Part shown: piece by piece, positions 11,075 through 23,354 of the stretch
Layout: each line of letters begins with the position of its first letter
How positions within the stretch are numbered: position 1 is the stretch's first letter
Origin: Gnomoniopsis sp. IMI 355080
Lineage: Eukaryota; Ascomycota; Sordariomycetes; Diaporthales; Gnomoniaceae
Length of the DNA stretch: 64,000 bases
Assembly: GCA_027946555.1 (NCBI GenBank)
Contig: JAPEVC010000035.1
Location: 1 to 64,000, forward strand
Direction of reading: 5' to 3'
Made by a program: the position numbers and the translations under genes
Notes under the pieces: model-generated
Database searches by the model: none
What the model was told of the DNA's origin: nothing
The model's input: the letters and a program-made list of their open reading frames with translations, nothing else

Positions 11075-14000
11075 GGTTACTAGGTATTTGAGCGCTCGAG
11101 GAAGGAGATGACGAGATCAATTGGTTTGGTCCTCACTACGAGAACTTCAGGGGATGTCGCCAGATCTCGGATAAGAAGACACCTGGGCAGATAGAAGCTT
11201 TGGGAGGATCTCTCATGATCGCCAACAAATCACCCAGAGCTTGACAGGGATTTATCCCCATGTTGACTTCTACCAAATTTCTCTCGAGTCCCACTGCGGC
11301 TGTTGCCACGGGCCCGTTAGATGCATGATCCCTGTTATCAGCGGCTAAACCCGAACCCTACAAGCCTCGGCGACTCTCGATATGCCGCGCGCGAGATGTC
11401 CTCGATAAACCGCCGACTACATCCCTCTCTTCCCAACTTGCCTACTTTTGCTGTAATGTTCTCGAAATAGCTCGCAAGCATGGCTTTATGCGAAGCTGCA
11501 AGTCAAGCATATTGTTTCGCGAAATAGTGGTTTCAATAGTCGCCATAAACCCGACCACATCAGTGCATCAACATGGGAATCTACACAATGACCCAAAACG
11601 ATCAGACCAGTCTCATACACATCGTGTCTATCAGCCAGTTCTCTCAGTCTTTGATATTTATTTACAAAATAAGCAAAGAATACGTATAATGATGCAGGCT
11701 TACTTTCGAGATGTTCATGGAGAATGTAGCTGTATAATTTCATCGCCCTGACCTTGTTCGTTGACCTTGGTACCTTTCTGAGTGAAGGAGACGGCTGCGG
11801 TGCACTTACCCAAGGCCATTTTGTGGCAAACTGATACATATAGGTACGGTCGATGTGTTCTACCATAACAACATCTCTTGGTGTTCTCAGCAGTCTCTGC
11901 ATTCCAAATTTACTCCTCAATACATACGTATTTGCTGAAATCGGTCATCTCCTGACGCATGTATACGGATGACCGGTCACAAAGTTGTTGCGGATCCTTA
12001 CACAGTCAGACGGTGGTGACCGCCCATCAACTCGCCAAGAACATCTCTCGTCTTTCCTAGCAGGGTATTGGTTCCTCATTCGCCTACAACAATACAGGAC
12101 GACTGCCTGTCTTGGGTCCAAGTCCTCGACCTTGCTACGGCGCAGACACCCACGACACTGTCAACAACATAGGTGCAAAATTTGACTGATGGTCCCTTTA
12201 TGAGCTTATTGGCAGTTGCGGATATTAGAAAGCTTTGTTCATTGACTTGACGCTACTGAGTGATCAATTTACAGGTGTAGGTAAGTAGTCTGGGGATGTT
12301 TTGTTGTGAGATACGCTTGGAAAGGGTCATCAGTCTTCTGGGCAACGTTGCGTTGGTTATCTAGGTAGCCTACGTGTGTTGGCATAGAAATGCTCCCGTC
12401 TTAGTGCACCTTTTTTTCTTAGCATAGATGGGATGTTCTCGAAAAGTGGCATATGTGGGAACCTGGAAACTCTTCTAGTTCTCGATCTCAATGCGCGCCG
12501 CATCTACCGGAGATCATTGACCGGCACCTTCACACTGAATAATACTGGAAGATCAGGATATGCCCACGGGCTCACGGGTCTCGATCAACAATATTATCGA
12601 CCTTGGGAGCTTCACTGGCCAACTACCGGCCTCTCGGTCCAACTACCTAGGTAGATTCCTCAGAAGGATTTCCCAGCTTATGCCACACTGCCCAGTCAGC
12701 TGGAATGCAATCTCATCTCAAAGAAAAGTCCCTGTGGCCTCTAGATGGCTCTAGGTTATTTCATTTCAGCTGTATACTAGAGTCGGTGATGAGACCGGTT
12801 TTGAGCATTATGCGGCCTATATCTTTGGAAGCTTGTCACTCACCAGGGAATGATAAACATGGCTAGCAGGAAGAAGTGCGCAAACTCCAGGCTACTGACA
12901 CAGTCGATTCTGGCCGCGAAGTAGCGTGTAGCAGTCAAACAAGGAGGCTCATTGGCATTATGTACACAGAATCAAGTGGATGTGAGCCCGCGGGTGATTG
13001 GTGGCCATTTACGGTCAGATATGCCGCCGCCATATGTTAGAGACAGTCTTGGCCAATGCCGCAGTACTTCAGCCTTCAAATTGCGATCTTCGACACAAGT
13101 GTCTCGTTCGAGACCACATACATCAGGGACATAAATAAAGCAAGTGATATGTCGCGCGCGTGGTCCGTATTGCAAAAGGAGTGGGGATCGGTAATGAGCT
13201 AGAGTATGGCGAACGTCAATTACCTATTCACCAGGTTGGGATGTAAATGTCAAGCTACTACGTAGCAGACAGAGGAGTTCCAATAGGTATGGATCTCGCG
13301 GTGCTAGCACCAACAAGTGTGTGGCTGCTCGTCAGTACTTGGAGACCTCGAGGATAAAGAACTCAATTGGCTGTCGTTCGCGACAGGAGACTCTCAGCAA
13401 TAAACTCCTGAAGTTCATTGTATAACCGAGAAACAACCAAGAGCCCCAAGCCTTGTGGGCCTTGTGTATTTCGTGTCTTGTCATCTGCTGATCGGAGGAT
13501 TCGCAAATCCACCAATACTCCTATTTCTCGGAGGTTTCATCGTGGTCCGGAGACTTACTATCATCATCATAAGCGAACCCCAGATCTGGCGATTCTGTCC
13601 GCCTCAGTCTGGAGAATGGCCCCCAATGGCCCCCAAACCCTTTTGCCTGTATGTCGCAACAATGTATGCCCAGATTTACTCATCATATCGAACGTCACCC
13701 AGCATAGAAACATGTTTTCGTATTCGTGGATAGTCCTTCATAACATTCTTCTCCACCACACTTACCCCTTGAACGCAGATGAGTTCGACCCTCTTCTTAC
13801 CCGGGTACGTGGATGCCAAGAAGCCAAGAACTATAAATCGCACAGGCCCGCATCTTGGCAATCCAGTCTTTTTGTAAATCTTTTGCTTGGCACTTAGCCG
13901 CACGTTTCGACAACGCGGCCGGTTCCACACCTGACCTTTTTGTCGAAGACGAACTTTGCATGGCAGCAGGGCTAGAAGCGCTGGCGTTTCCTCGGGTAAA

Positions 14001-14968
14001 TTGGTGGATGCTTCAAGGCCTCTGTTGTAGGCCATACCCAACTTCAAGGTGACGTCGTGGTCTGATTGTTTCCCTCTCATGGTCGACTCAAGTCTCAAGG
14101 ATTGCACAGGGACGTGGCGTCAGGGCGAAACTTGTTCCCTGTTCTTTGGACATTCTAGTCCCGATGGATCTTGTTGCCATAAGGAAAACGCTCAACAGCA
14201 AGATGAGGGCGCATGAGTTGGATCAGGCTAGCTGGATGAAAAAGAAAGTCCATAAGTTTCACGACCATACAAGCTTCTCAGCGACGGGCATGAAGAGAGC
14301 AGAACAACCTTCACTGCTTACATTCGACTTGTTGATCTCGAATACTTCAAGCTATTGTGGGAGCTGGTTATCTTGAGGATGGATATCTGAGGCTGATCAA
14401 GGCGACCTTCGAGAGCAAGAACCTCATAGGCTTATCTTTTCCTATAACCGGCAACATACCGGGATGCTGGTGGATCGTCTCAAAACAATGAATGGAGACT
14501 TTGCCAGTCCGAACGGTCCCTCTCGGATAGTGTTTCCTCAGGGAGTATGTTTCTTGTTTAGTAAACGGAGCCGCCCAGCTGGGCAGACTGGTTGGTCCCT
14601 GTCCCCATCAGCCTTGCGGATCCCTTGCCCGACCCCCCCCCCAAAGACCACCTGCATGCTCGACACTACATGCAAGTACAGTACTATGCTTACATGCTGG
14701 GGTAAGAGACCAGGATCATACGAGCTCATCGGCTAGAGAGAGCCAAACTGAAGATAAAAAGACATGTCCCCTCCGAGTCTACTACGCATTTGCTGCCTTT
14801 CAACTCAAGTTCAACTTCGCCGTGTACAAGTCCTTCTTTCTTCTCTATTACATACTTTCAAAGCAGTCGATCTGCCTCCCAAAACTTTACTTCACCTGTA
14901 ACAGCCAGTCCTTCCATTCTTTGCATCTGTTCGACGTGTGAAGCTCCAATATCCCTATCCTATCCACC
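11075..14968. other. 3.9-kb spacer without a supported gene
   Basis: It begins with the ERG4 promoter and ends with the pectate lyase promoter. Open frames of 60-160 codons occur on both strands but overlap each other, lack coding bias that I can see and match no family. A 12-bp palindrome of the CCTAGG type lies at 12643-12654. No tRNA arms or transposase motifs were seen. A decayed repeat or long noncoding transcripts remain possible. Confidence 0.5.
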
Positions 14969-16190
14969 ATGAAGTTCAATCTTTGCACCGTTGCCCTTGG
15001 GGCCTTGGTTCTTGGCGTTACTGCTCGTCCTTCTGCCGAGGGTATCAAGGCACCAGCCGTGCGCCATGTGCGCGCAGGCATGGTTGGACAGGTGTTCGGC
15101 CGGGACGACGATGACGACGACGACGACGACGATGACGATGACGACGATGATGACGATGACTCTGATGACTCCGACTCATCCGACTCCTCGTCAGGCGCGA
15201 CCTACGCCCAGTCAAGCGCAACTGGCAGTGCAGGTGGCTCATCTCCATCTCCATCGACCACTGGCAGCGCCACGTCCGGGTCGGGCTCCTCATCTGGATC
15301 CCTTCCTGCGTCTTCCGGTACATCTGCCCTTTCTGCTGTCAAGACCGTCGCTGCTGGCGAGTCGTTCGATGGCGGCATGGTGATGTTCGATCGAGGCGTC
15401 TCTTGCACTGGACAAGAGGAAGGCGGCGATTCCGATGCTGTGTTCCAGCTTGAGGACGGAGCTTCTCTGTCGAACGTCATCATTGGGCCCAACCAGATTG
15501 AGGGTATTCACTGCCAGGGTGCTTGCACTTTGACCAACGTCTGTAAGTTGCTTCTTATGAAGTGGTTCTTGTACTATTCCACAGAGCACGAGAACAGAAT
15601 ACAGTCTGGAAGATATTTTGAGAAAACAGCAGCACTAACGCAAAATCGTATAGGGTGGTCCGCTGTTTGCGAAGATGCCTTCACTATCAAGAACCAGGAG
15701 GCTGGCGAGACCACGACGATCTCTGGTGGCGGTGCCTTCGGTGCTGAAGACAAGGTATGTCTTTTCTTCTAATCTCTATGTGTACCTCATCATACTTACT
15801 GTATACTTAATCTAGGTCCTTCAACACAACGGTGCTGGAACCCTGTCTGTGTCTGGCTTCACCGTCGAGGACTTTGGAAAGCTTTACAGAGCTTGCGGTA
15901 ACTGCGACTCGATGTACGAGCGACACGTTGTCATCTCAGATGTCACTGCATCAAACGGAGATCTTATTGCTGGTGAGTTGATCTTGAACCCTGAACCCTT
16001 CACGGAGGTACCTACTCACACGTTGCTACCCCCAGGCATCAACTCGAACTACGGAGATACTGCAAAGATCAGCGGCCTCACGTCCTCCGGCGTTGAGACG
16101 ATCTGCGAGCGCTTCGAGGGCAATGACAGTGGTGACGAGCCCACAAGCCTTGGCACTGGCAACGATGGAACTTACTGCATCATTTCTTAA
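14969..16190 (+). CDS. Secreted pectate lyase, PL3 family, with poly-Asp/Ser linker
   Basis: Four exons: 14969-15542, 15654-15754, 15816-15972 and 16036-16190 (introns of 111, 61 and 63 nt); 328 residues. A signal peptide is clear (MKFNLCTVALGALVLGVTA, then RPS). Codons 15104-15160 encode 19 consecutive Asp, followed by a Ser/Asp/Gly-rich stretch to about residue 115. The C-terminal domain of about 210 residues is PL3-like: GGMVMFDRG, DAVFQLEDGASLSNVIIG, GIHCQGACTLTNVWWSAVCEDAFTIK, TISGGGAF, VLQHNGAGTLSVSGF and RACGNC. PL3 enzymes cleave de-esterified homogalacturonan by beta-elimination and need calcium. The acidic linker is not part of the standard PL3 architecture. The product is probably an extracellular plant cell-wall degrading enzyme. 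Confidence 0.93.
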
Positions 16191-16557
16191 TGAGCCAGCC
16201 AACCAATCCTGGATTGGAGACCATCACTATCCAGAAAGCCGCCGCAAAGACATCTGGGAGAAGCCCTTCAGCTTGTCCCTCGAACAGAACCTTATTCTTC
16301 TGTACTCAAATATTTATATACTTGTACATAGCCCAGGATGGCAATACATTATCAGGTTGATCCCTAATAAGTACATGAGTTGTACGAGAAAGTCAAAAGG
16401 CTTGAATTTTGATATTCTCGTGATGAATCTTGACGGCACCTCCACTGTGAACCACAGGCTGATTTGAACCTGACAATTTGTCAGTTAAAAACGAGAGAAC
16501 GCCGTAGGCTTGACTGCTTGTGCTGTGACGAAGACCGGCAACTGAACTATGCTTAGT
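16191..16557. other. Convergent spacer
   Basis: 3' flanks of the pectate lyase and of the secreted orphan gene. Nothing further is recognised. A GGTTCAAATC-like stretch on the minus strand near 16465 lacks tRNA arms. Confidence 0.45.
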
Positions 16558-17442
16558 TCAAATTCTCCCTTGAGACCAGTACGTGCCAAAACGTCCGTTC
16601 TTTGAAACAATAACAGGATTTCCGTCAGTGTCGTCTATATATGCATAGTCTGCGCCGACCATCTGTAACTCCCAATCCCGCGGTATAGGATTTATTGAGC
16701 CGTTCCAGTCCTCTGTAGCCTTCAGCACCAACTGACCAGAAGGCTTGTTAGTGTAGGCTCCCGAGGGTGCACCGTCAAGGATATTCTGTGTGAAGCCTTT
16801 CCACGCTCCGGAGGTGTCAAGAGCCCACATGAGTGCCGACCCATCACAGCCGCGGATTAGCGAGATATCACCCCAGATCCACGAGTTATTGTCGAGTGAA
16901 AACTCAAGCCAGGTACCGAGAGGCCGAGCAACACCACCCAAATTCCACTACAAGGGCGCATTAGTTTGAAATTGTGAACAGAGGATCTTCAGACTCACCT
17001 CATCGTTACCTCGAGAAATTCGGCCCTCAAACAAGGGGGGTAAGGAAATGAATCGCGTGAGGCCCGGCCCGATCCAGATGTATTTGAATGGAATGGAGTC
17101 GCACATGTCGTGATAAAGGAAGAAAGCTTGCCAGTTTGTGCTGTCTGCATTTGTGATAAACACTCCATTTCCTCCGTTGTCGCGGTCTCCCCAAGTAAGG
17201 ACTGGTGTTATGGTGCAGTTCCACTGAGACCGATTGGGCCTACTTGTCGGGAAAATACCAGTCCTGGAGCTTTTGACCGTGACTCGAGCCAAATTTCCCT
17301 TTGGATAGCTCTCGAATTCAGCGGTTGACTTTGACATTATGTCGGCGACGTTGGGAAGAGTACCTCCAGTCAAGGCAGCGCTGTGTCCAGCGTTGCCGGC
17401 GACAAGGCCAATGTGCAACGCCGCGAAAAGCGACCAAATCAT
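16558..17442 (-). CDS. Secreted protein of unknown function
   Basis: Two exons, 16999-17442 and 16558-16947, with a 51-nt intron in phase 0; 277 residues. The ATG at 17442 starts a hydrophobic signal sequence (MIWSLFAALHIGLVAGNA). The mature part is rich in Trp, Gly and Asn, with WNCTITPVLTWGDRDNGGNG, FYHD-like FLYHDMCDSIPFKYIWIGPGL, WNLGGVARPLGTWLEFSLD and WGDISLIRGCDGSALMWA, and a few N-glycosylation sequons. The pattern of beta-strand-like repeats with only three cysteines does not let me name a family. Without splicing the frame diverges after GNDE, which supports the intron. Being secreted and next to a pectate lyase, it is a candidate effector or wall protein; that is inference. Confidence 0.72.
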
Positions 17443-17970
17443 GGCTAGAAGCTGTCGAGGTGTTCGGATATCTGTGGTCTGGAGGAATCAGGATCGGCAG
17501 TCATACATTGTTCTTCACATGGCATTTGATTTGAGTTGACGAAGACCACAGGAGACTTTAGACATCGACCCTTCTCAAGGAGGGAGCATCTATAGACAGG
17601 TACAGAGGAAGTCGCGACCACGAACTAGGGAAAGCGTTCAGATTGCTGATTCAAGCATGATGAAATAGTCTTGTATCGCTCTTTCTTGCCTAAAGTTTTA
17701 GGACATCAACCCAAAGACGAGTACCTCTAGATAGTCATCATTTAAGGTATTGACCGATGGTACCGGAAACATCTGCCCAGTGTTCAGAGTACTTTAAAAC
17801 CTTGGAAGACCAAGAAATACTATATACAATTATGAAGAAGGCCCCATTGGCGAATGGAACGCGTTGTGTATGAAAGAGTATATTTCCCAGGTACTCTGCA
17901 GGTCATAACCTGAGTGTCTCGAATTTCGTGTCCGGACAGGCCAGGGTGATACACAGATCTAGCCCATAAT

Positions 17971-17984
17971 TATACCTAGGTATA
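17971..17984. repeat. 14-bp palindrome TATACCTAGGTATA
   Basis: Perfect palindrome with the ACCTAGGT core that recurs in intergenic DNA of this window. Confidence 0.85.
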
Positions 17985-18061
17985 CATATCAACCTCCATT
18001 TAAAAGTAAGGGTAGAGTGCTGAGGCAATCATATTATGTCTGGTGAGGTTTCAGCATGCAC

Positions 18062-18081
18062 CTACCTACCTAGGTAGGTAG
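18062..18081. repeat. 20-bp perfect palindrome with ACCTAGGT core
   Basis: CTACCTACCT joined to its exact reverse complement AGGTAGGTAG. It is the longest copy of the recurring CCTAGG-type element in this window and lies 3' of the P450 gene. Confidence 0.88.
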
Positions 18082-18336
18082 ACATTGGTTGTGGCAATAG
18101 GGATCTCTTATAAGCACGGGCAGCCAGCTTCGCAATTGGTTTAAGGTGACGTGCGTCATGATGAGCTGCCAGTCGTAGCTTGAATAGTTTTTATATTATA
18201 TGAACAGTTGTCCAAACTGGGTGAAAGACATTGTCCGCCGTGTAAATGCTGACTTGAACCATTGCAATCTAATTAACCGAAAACAATAAACCGCACCCAC
18301 ACCAGTCCCATAGCTTTTTCATAGTGCCATTGCAAC

Positions 18337-20395
18337 TCAAGAGGCCTTGGCTCTGAACAAGAGAGTTTTGCTCGCATCAGGAATGGACTATCATTTGAAA
18401 TTCGAGTCAGCAACCAGCGCAAGCATTCAATTCTGTTTTCCAGGGTTCAGAACTCACCATAGCAGCGAACTCCATGTTTGGATATCTCTCAGTCCTGCCA
18501 CCGGGCATACGGACTTCGTACCGCATTAGCACGTTGGCTAGAATCATTTTGATCTCGTTCGCCGCGAAGAATCTGCCAGGACACGCATGACGTCCAAACC
18601 CGAACGTCAGACTGGTCTGGTTCACGCTGACGAACTGGTTGAGCGCCGCAATTTGATCAGAACCGTCGGCCTTGGCCTCGTCGCGAATCCGAGAGAAGCG
18701 GAATGGGTCGAACTGTTCTGGATTTGGGAAGAGCTCGGGGTCATTGTTCACGGCAACAGCAGGCACCTCGATAGTGGCCCCCGCTGGAATGAATTGGCCG
18801 TTGGACAGCCGAATATCCTTCAGTAATTTTCGTTGAAATGACGCTGCAAGAGTGTGTTAACTTTTCATTCAGCCTTTGCAGATTGGAAAGATTTATATAC
18901 GTACCCATCGAAGCAGGATTCATCCGCAGTGTCTCCCTGAGGAAGCTGTCAAGCTTTTTCATGGACTGTAAGCATTTGCTAGTGAAGACCCAGTCATTCT
19001 CCGATAATGCTTGTTTGGCTTCATCTTGAAGCTCAGCCAAGACAGACTCATCCACGGCGGCAAGATTGTAGAACCTGGGCAGTACGAGTCAGCATCCCGG
19101 TGGAGAGCAAAAGGGACGCACGTTTGCTGATCTGGAGTATACGCACGCATTGGTTGCTGTCAAAACAGTAGTGTGAATGGCTGCAAAGGTAAGTCCCAAC
19201 TGCACCCTGGCAAAGTTGTATGTCGTATCATTGGTTTCCAGCATCCATTGCAAGAAGTCCTCAGGGACATCCGAGGCGGAGGACTTGTCGGCGTACAGCT
19301 TCTTCCGCTCTTCGACAAGCGGTCGCATGAATGCGTCAGCCTCGTCAATGCGTTTGTACAGATTCTTGATCTCAGGCAGTCTGTGTGCCATGAAGGGTCG
19401 TAGCCACGGTCGCATGCTCTGGACTGCGCGCTGTGCTTTCATCACATCCATCGTGTAGTTGATCGCGGCATCCAGGTATTCCTCCGAGCGGCAGGCTTCG
19501 GGTCCGATGAAGAGGCGTCCAGAAATCATGCCCACAATGCGACATAGCTTGTCGTGGATATTCACCTCCTGCCAATCAGCAAATTTCTCGCTTGGCAGTT
19601 CAAGTTCCAGGGCGTCAGCCGCCTCGCTGGCAATTGTGGGATTCAAGCGAGCTGTGATAAAGAGTTTTAGTGGTTAGAAACTAGTACTTGAGCTGTGTCA
19701 GAGCGTCCGGGTGTGCTCACTTAACGACGGAGTCAATTTGCTCTTCACAATGTGTGGAATGATAGGCACAGAGCTTTGAATTTTGGTGTACTTGGTTTCC
19801 ATAGCCTGCGTCGCCCGCAATTGTTTAGATTCCGAATGCACACTAATGATGTCGGGAATTTGGACCAGGTACTTACGTCGTCGACAGCGGCCTCAAAGCT
19901 CACCACGCTGTCCGCGAGCTTGTTGAGCTCCGGCAGGTACTTTGGGGAAACAAGTACGACATTGGCGTCTGTGACGTCAAGCAGGTCAGCAATTGTCTAT
20001 TGGTGGTGGTGATTCCCATAGTAAGTAGGGAGGAGACTAGGCTCAGCAGGTGACAAACTTCGCGATGTGGTAAGTCTACATGCTCCTTGGAAAAGGCCAT
20101 TTTTGAACTAGAATTTAAAACAAGTAAGCCAATGTCGCTTGTGCTCCCTCAGAGGGCTTTCACGGACCTTTTCGTAGCCGGCATAGTAGATTTTGCGTGC
20201 ACCCTGGAGGTATGCTACTCTCCGCTTTTCCTCGTTGCCCAATTCACTGCCAATCCATGGTATCGAAGCGAGACGAATGGTTTTGATCGCCCAGGGACCC
20301 AGAAAAGCTAGGGCACCAGCGATTATGGCCACCAAAACCACAAAAGCACGCTCAGAGAACGTCTCTGAAGTGTAAGAGGTCAATGATGTCGCCAT
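18337..20395 (-). CDS. Cytochrome P450 monooxygenase
   Basis: Eight exons: 20168-20395, 20080-20107, 19877-19968, 19721-19805, 19147-19651, 19074-18905, 18843-18458 and 18387-18337 (the last three given 5' to 3' on the minus strand); 514 residues, the usual P450 size. All joins keep frame; the second join (donor GTAGAC, acceptor CACAG) is the least certain. An N-terminal membrane anchor (AFVVLVAIIAGALAFLG) is followed by the I-helix LTFAAIHTTVLTATNA, the K-helix ExxR in FLRETLRMNP, FDPFRFSR, and the heme loop FGFGRHACPGRFF with Cys457 as thiolate ligand. The AAIHTT and GRHACPGRFF signatures resemble fungal families such as CYP68 and ent-kaurene oxidase. It would be ER-bound with a reductase partner; the substrate is unknown. 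Confidence 0.9.
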
Positions 20396-22432
20396 TGCAG
20401 ATCTCGGGACATGCAAGTTCGGATGTTGATGCAGGTGCAATATGTACTGTAACGCTTTCAGATACAAGAAAATCCGGATGAGGTTGAACAAGACCCACGC
20501 TCTATGCAACTGCTCTCTGTTATGTATTCGGCCATAAATGCCCTAGTTTCAGGGTGGGCCAAATGCATCTGATGATCAATTTCGTACCGAGTACGCGGAA
20601 ACGCGTTTGTGGCACATGGGTACCTTCTATTTCGGGCCCAAAAGAATAGAGAAGACCGGCCTCGAAGCCTTGGATAGGCCCACCGGCAACTATCCCGGAC
20701 ATCTCCTAATAAGCCGCCCTATAGTCCCCACCATGTCGGAACGATAGACGATTGACCCCGTTCTTCGCGGGCTTTCACCATCCATGAATCAACGGCATGT
20801 TATCACGTTTGCTCGATTGAAGCTGTTCCATCCGAGATGCAAACTGAGCTCGAAAAGTATGGAAGATAAGGACGCATTCTGAGCGACCGAGTACAACATA
20901 CACTGTATCTCGGGTCACGATGGAATGGCTCGTGTGCCTCTTCGTCCGCTGGTGTGACGAGAAAAATACCTGGGTATGGTATATGACTGGAATGAATGTA
21001 CGTTGATCTCGAAAACTGCAAGTGGGTCAGTACTGTATAGCGAGCGTGTGCATAATGACATGGGCTACTGACAAGCGGACATATAACAATTTGAGTCATG
21101 TTGGTGATTGATGCGGTGTCAGGAGCCACAAACGAGGCTGTGACATTGCTGCCGTCTCGAGATATAAAGCAGGCGAGCTTCGCTCCCGTGTTCGTTCTCA
21201 GAGCGCATTCAAATTACCATCAAAAGGCCATTGCGGCTTGTCGAGTCACGGATCTGTGGGTCTCACTGTCCATCGTTCCGACCAATGAGAAGGGAGGAAT
21301 TGCAGATGATCTCCGCTAAGTGATCCCAAAGTTTGTTTGGTGGGGGTGCCAACTATCTGGAGAGTCCTGAGCAAGCTGGCAGGTCAGGGGCCATGGCTGC
21401 CGTGGTGGGCTGGGCACACGTGGCGAGGGGGTATGACGGGTCGCCGGCAGTTTTGATGCTCTGCAGCAACTTACGAATGTGGGCAACATCTACTTCAACC
21501 TGGCAAAGTTGATGCCCTAACCAGATTTTGAAGATGAGAGGCGATCACTCTCTAGTCTGATTGGTTCGCTCTCGCTCTCGTTCGGATTTTCCACGAGAAG
21601 AAACAATCATTGATAGGTTGTGTCCGCGAAGGGAAGGTGTGGACCCTGAAGGCTTCAAGGAATGCGAGTATTCACTGCATAGTAGTATTTACTATGTGCC
21701 GGGCGTAGGTAAGCGAGGGGTGAGTATGCTACGTTTCCATTCTCAAGGCGCGATATGCAAGATCGGGTTGGAGATACAAAGTAGGGATTGTGCTGCGGTG
21801 TCAAGGCGCAATATGCAAGACGGGATTGGAGACGCAGACGGGAGTACGACATCAATATCTCGTCGCCCCGACACGTCAATCTCTAGTGTAACCTTGGTCT
21901 TGAATGATAAAATTAAGCAGCTGCCAGAATAACTTTACTATATCAGAGCTTGGTACCCCACACGTAACTTTTGATGTCCGAATTTAAATTTAGTATAGTT
22001 CGGACCAATACACCCACATCTGCGGAGCTTTTGAGCTTCCTAATCTGCTAGATACTGGCAGTGATCAGCGACTGCCCTGTGCCTGACAATCAACTCCAAG
22101 GTACATCGAGGCCGGCTTTTGACCACGCGTTACGTTTTATGTTGGCGCAGTAGAACGGTGAAGCTTTTGTGGCTCAGATATGCAAGACTGATAGACATGA
22201 CAAGCTTGACTTCACGACCGTCTATTTAACACCGCAGCATCCCTGGCCTATCTTGCTCCCCTTGGCAGTGGATAGGTTCTTTTATTCACTGCTCATACAG
22301 GCCAATATCTTCACCTCTTTGCAGAAGTTGGACTATTTAGATGCGAGTCTATCGTGAAGTCGTGATCCGCTCTTCGACAGCATCACACTTGAAACTTGTG
22401 CGAGACTCTGCTCATTAGTCGAACTTGCTGCC
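20396..22432. other. 2-kb spacer between divergent P450 and DUF7702 genes
   Basis: Only short unrelated open frames occur. An imperfect direct duplication lies at 21743-21838. No RNA gene or transposon was recognised. It should contain both promoters. Confidence 0.5.
21743..21838. repeat. Imperfect direct duplication, about 38 bp copies, 58-bp period
   Basis: Copies at 21743-21780 and 21801-21838 share TCAAGGCGC, ATATGCAAGA and TTGGAGA blocks. They differ mainly by transitions plus one indel. A small decayed local duplication. Confidence 0.7.
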
Positions 22433-23354
22433 ATGTCATCAGCTTCTCAACTTCCGGGTCCGCCTTCGGCGGCGATCATCGATATCGCCATCGCTGAGCT
22501 TTGCATATATATTGTGCTTTTCGTTCCGGCAGTCTGGATCACCTGGAAGCATGGAAAGAACGGCATGACATGCTGGTCAATTTTCCTGTGCGTTTTCGCC
22601 ATGCGCTACGCATCCGACATATACCAGATTATACACAGGCACGATCCTGGAGTGACCAACGCGTGTCTGATCGTGACGGAAGCGGGCACCCTCGCGTGCC
22701 TTTCGATGACCATCATAGGACTTGTTTATGAAGCGTAAGTACTAGCTACCTTTCTACCTGTGCGCATTTGGAACATTTCAGGCCAAATCCCCTTTTTGAT
22801 CAAAATTAACTAATAACCACAGCAACATCATTCTTCCCGTTTCTGGAAAGGGTTGGACACAAAAAATCCTTCTTGCGGTAACGCACCTTACCAACACGGC
22901 GGGTATAGCAATGGCGACCTATGGTGGATCACCAAGCGAGACAGGCGGCGTGTTCAACGCGGTCATCAACAAGGTTGGGAACGTGCTCATGATTCTCGTC
23001 ATGGTCATCGTCTGCGCTTGGATATGGCCCTCCTGGAGAAAGACCAAAACCTTCTCTCGTCATTTCAATTCCCGCAATGCCCGCTGGCTCTTACTTGCTG
23101 CGTGCGCCGGCATGCCTTTCCAAATGATCCGCCTCATATACAACACGACCTATGCCTTCGATCGAATTGCCAGTCTTGACCCGGTCATGGGTACCTTCGC
23201 GACGCAATTCGTCCTCCTGTTCCTTATGCATCTTGCCGTGGTGATCACGTCGACCGCAGGTGGCTGGGTAAGCCGGGATGTTAACGACGGCAAGCACATC
23301 ACCGATGACAGTTCCAACTTGGAGAACTTGAGTTCGGTAGAAGCTTCTAAGTGA
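22433..23354 (+). CDS. Seven-transmembrane DUF7702-like protein
   Basis: Two exons, 22433-22734 and 22823-23354, with an 88-nt intron; 277 residues. The intron join GC+C gives YEANIILPVSG. Hydrophobicity suggests seven helices: IAIAELCIYIVLFVPAVWI, a CWSIFLCVFAMRYASD segment, a third ending GLVYEA, one around VTHLTNTAGIAMATYG, then VLMILVMVIVCAWIW, LLLAACAGMPFQMIRLIY and FVLLFLMHLAVVITSTAGGW. The tail is short, acidic and Ser-rich. It matches my memory of the fungal DUF7702 integral membrane family, common and multi-copy in Pezizomycotina, function unknown. The PxxW and RLIYN positions are typical of that group. Confidence 0.82.

Larger units (their letters stand above)
17443..18336. other. 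AT-rich spacer with CCTAGG palindromes
   Basis: This holds the promoter of the secreted orphan gene and the 3' flank of the P450. Two strong palindromes of the CCTAGG type lie at 17971-17984 and 18062-18081. No gene was recognised. Confidence 0.5.

Noticed and set aside
11486..11920. 144-codon minus-strand frame downstream of nothing recognisable
   Set aside because: No family resemblance and no splice partner; likely chance.
13418..14107. Overlapping frames on both strands (159 and 143 codons)
   Set aside because: Neither shows coding character; they exclude each other.
16440..16520. GGTTCAAATC-like sequence on the minus strand resembling a tRNA T-loop
   Set aside because: No T-stem, A-box or acceptor stem can be formed around it.
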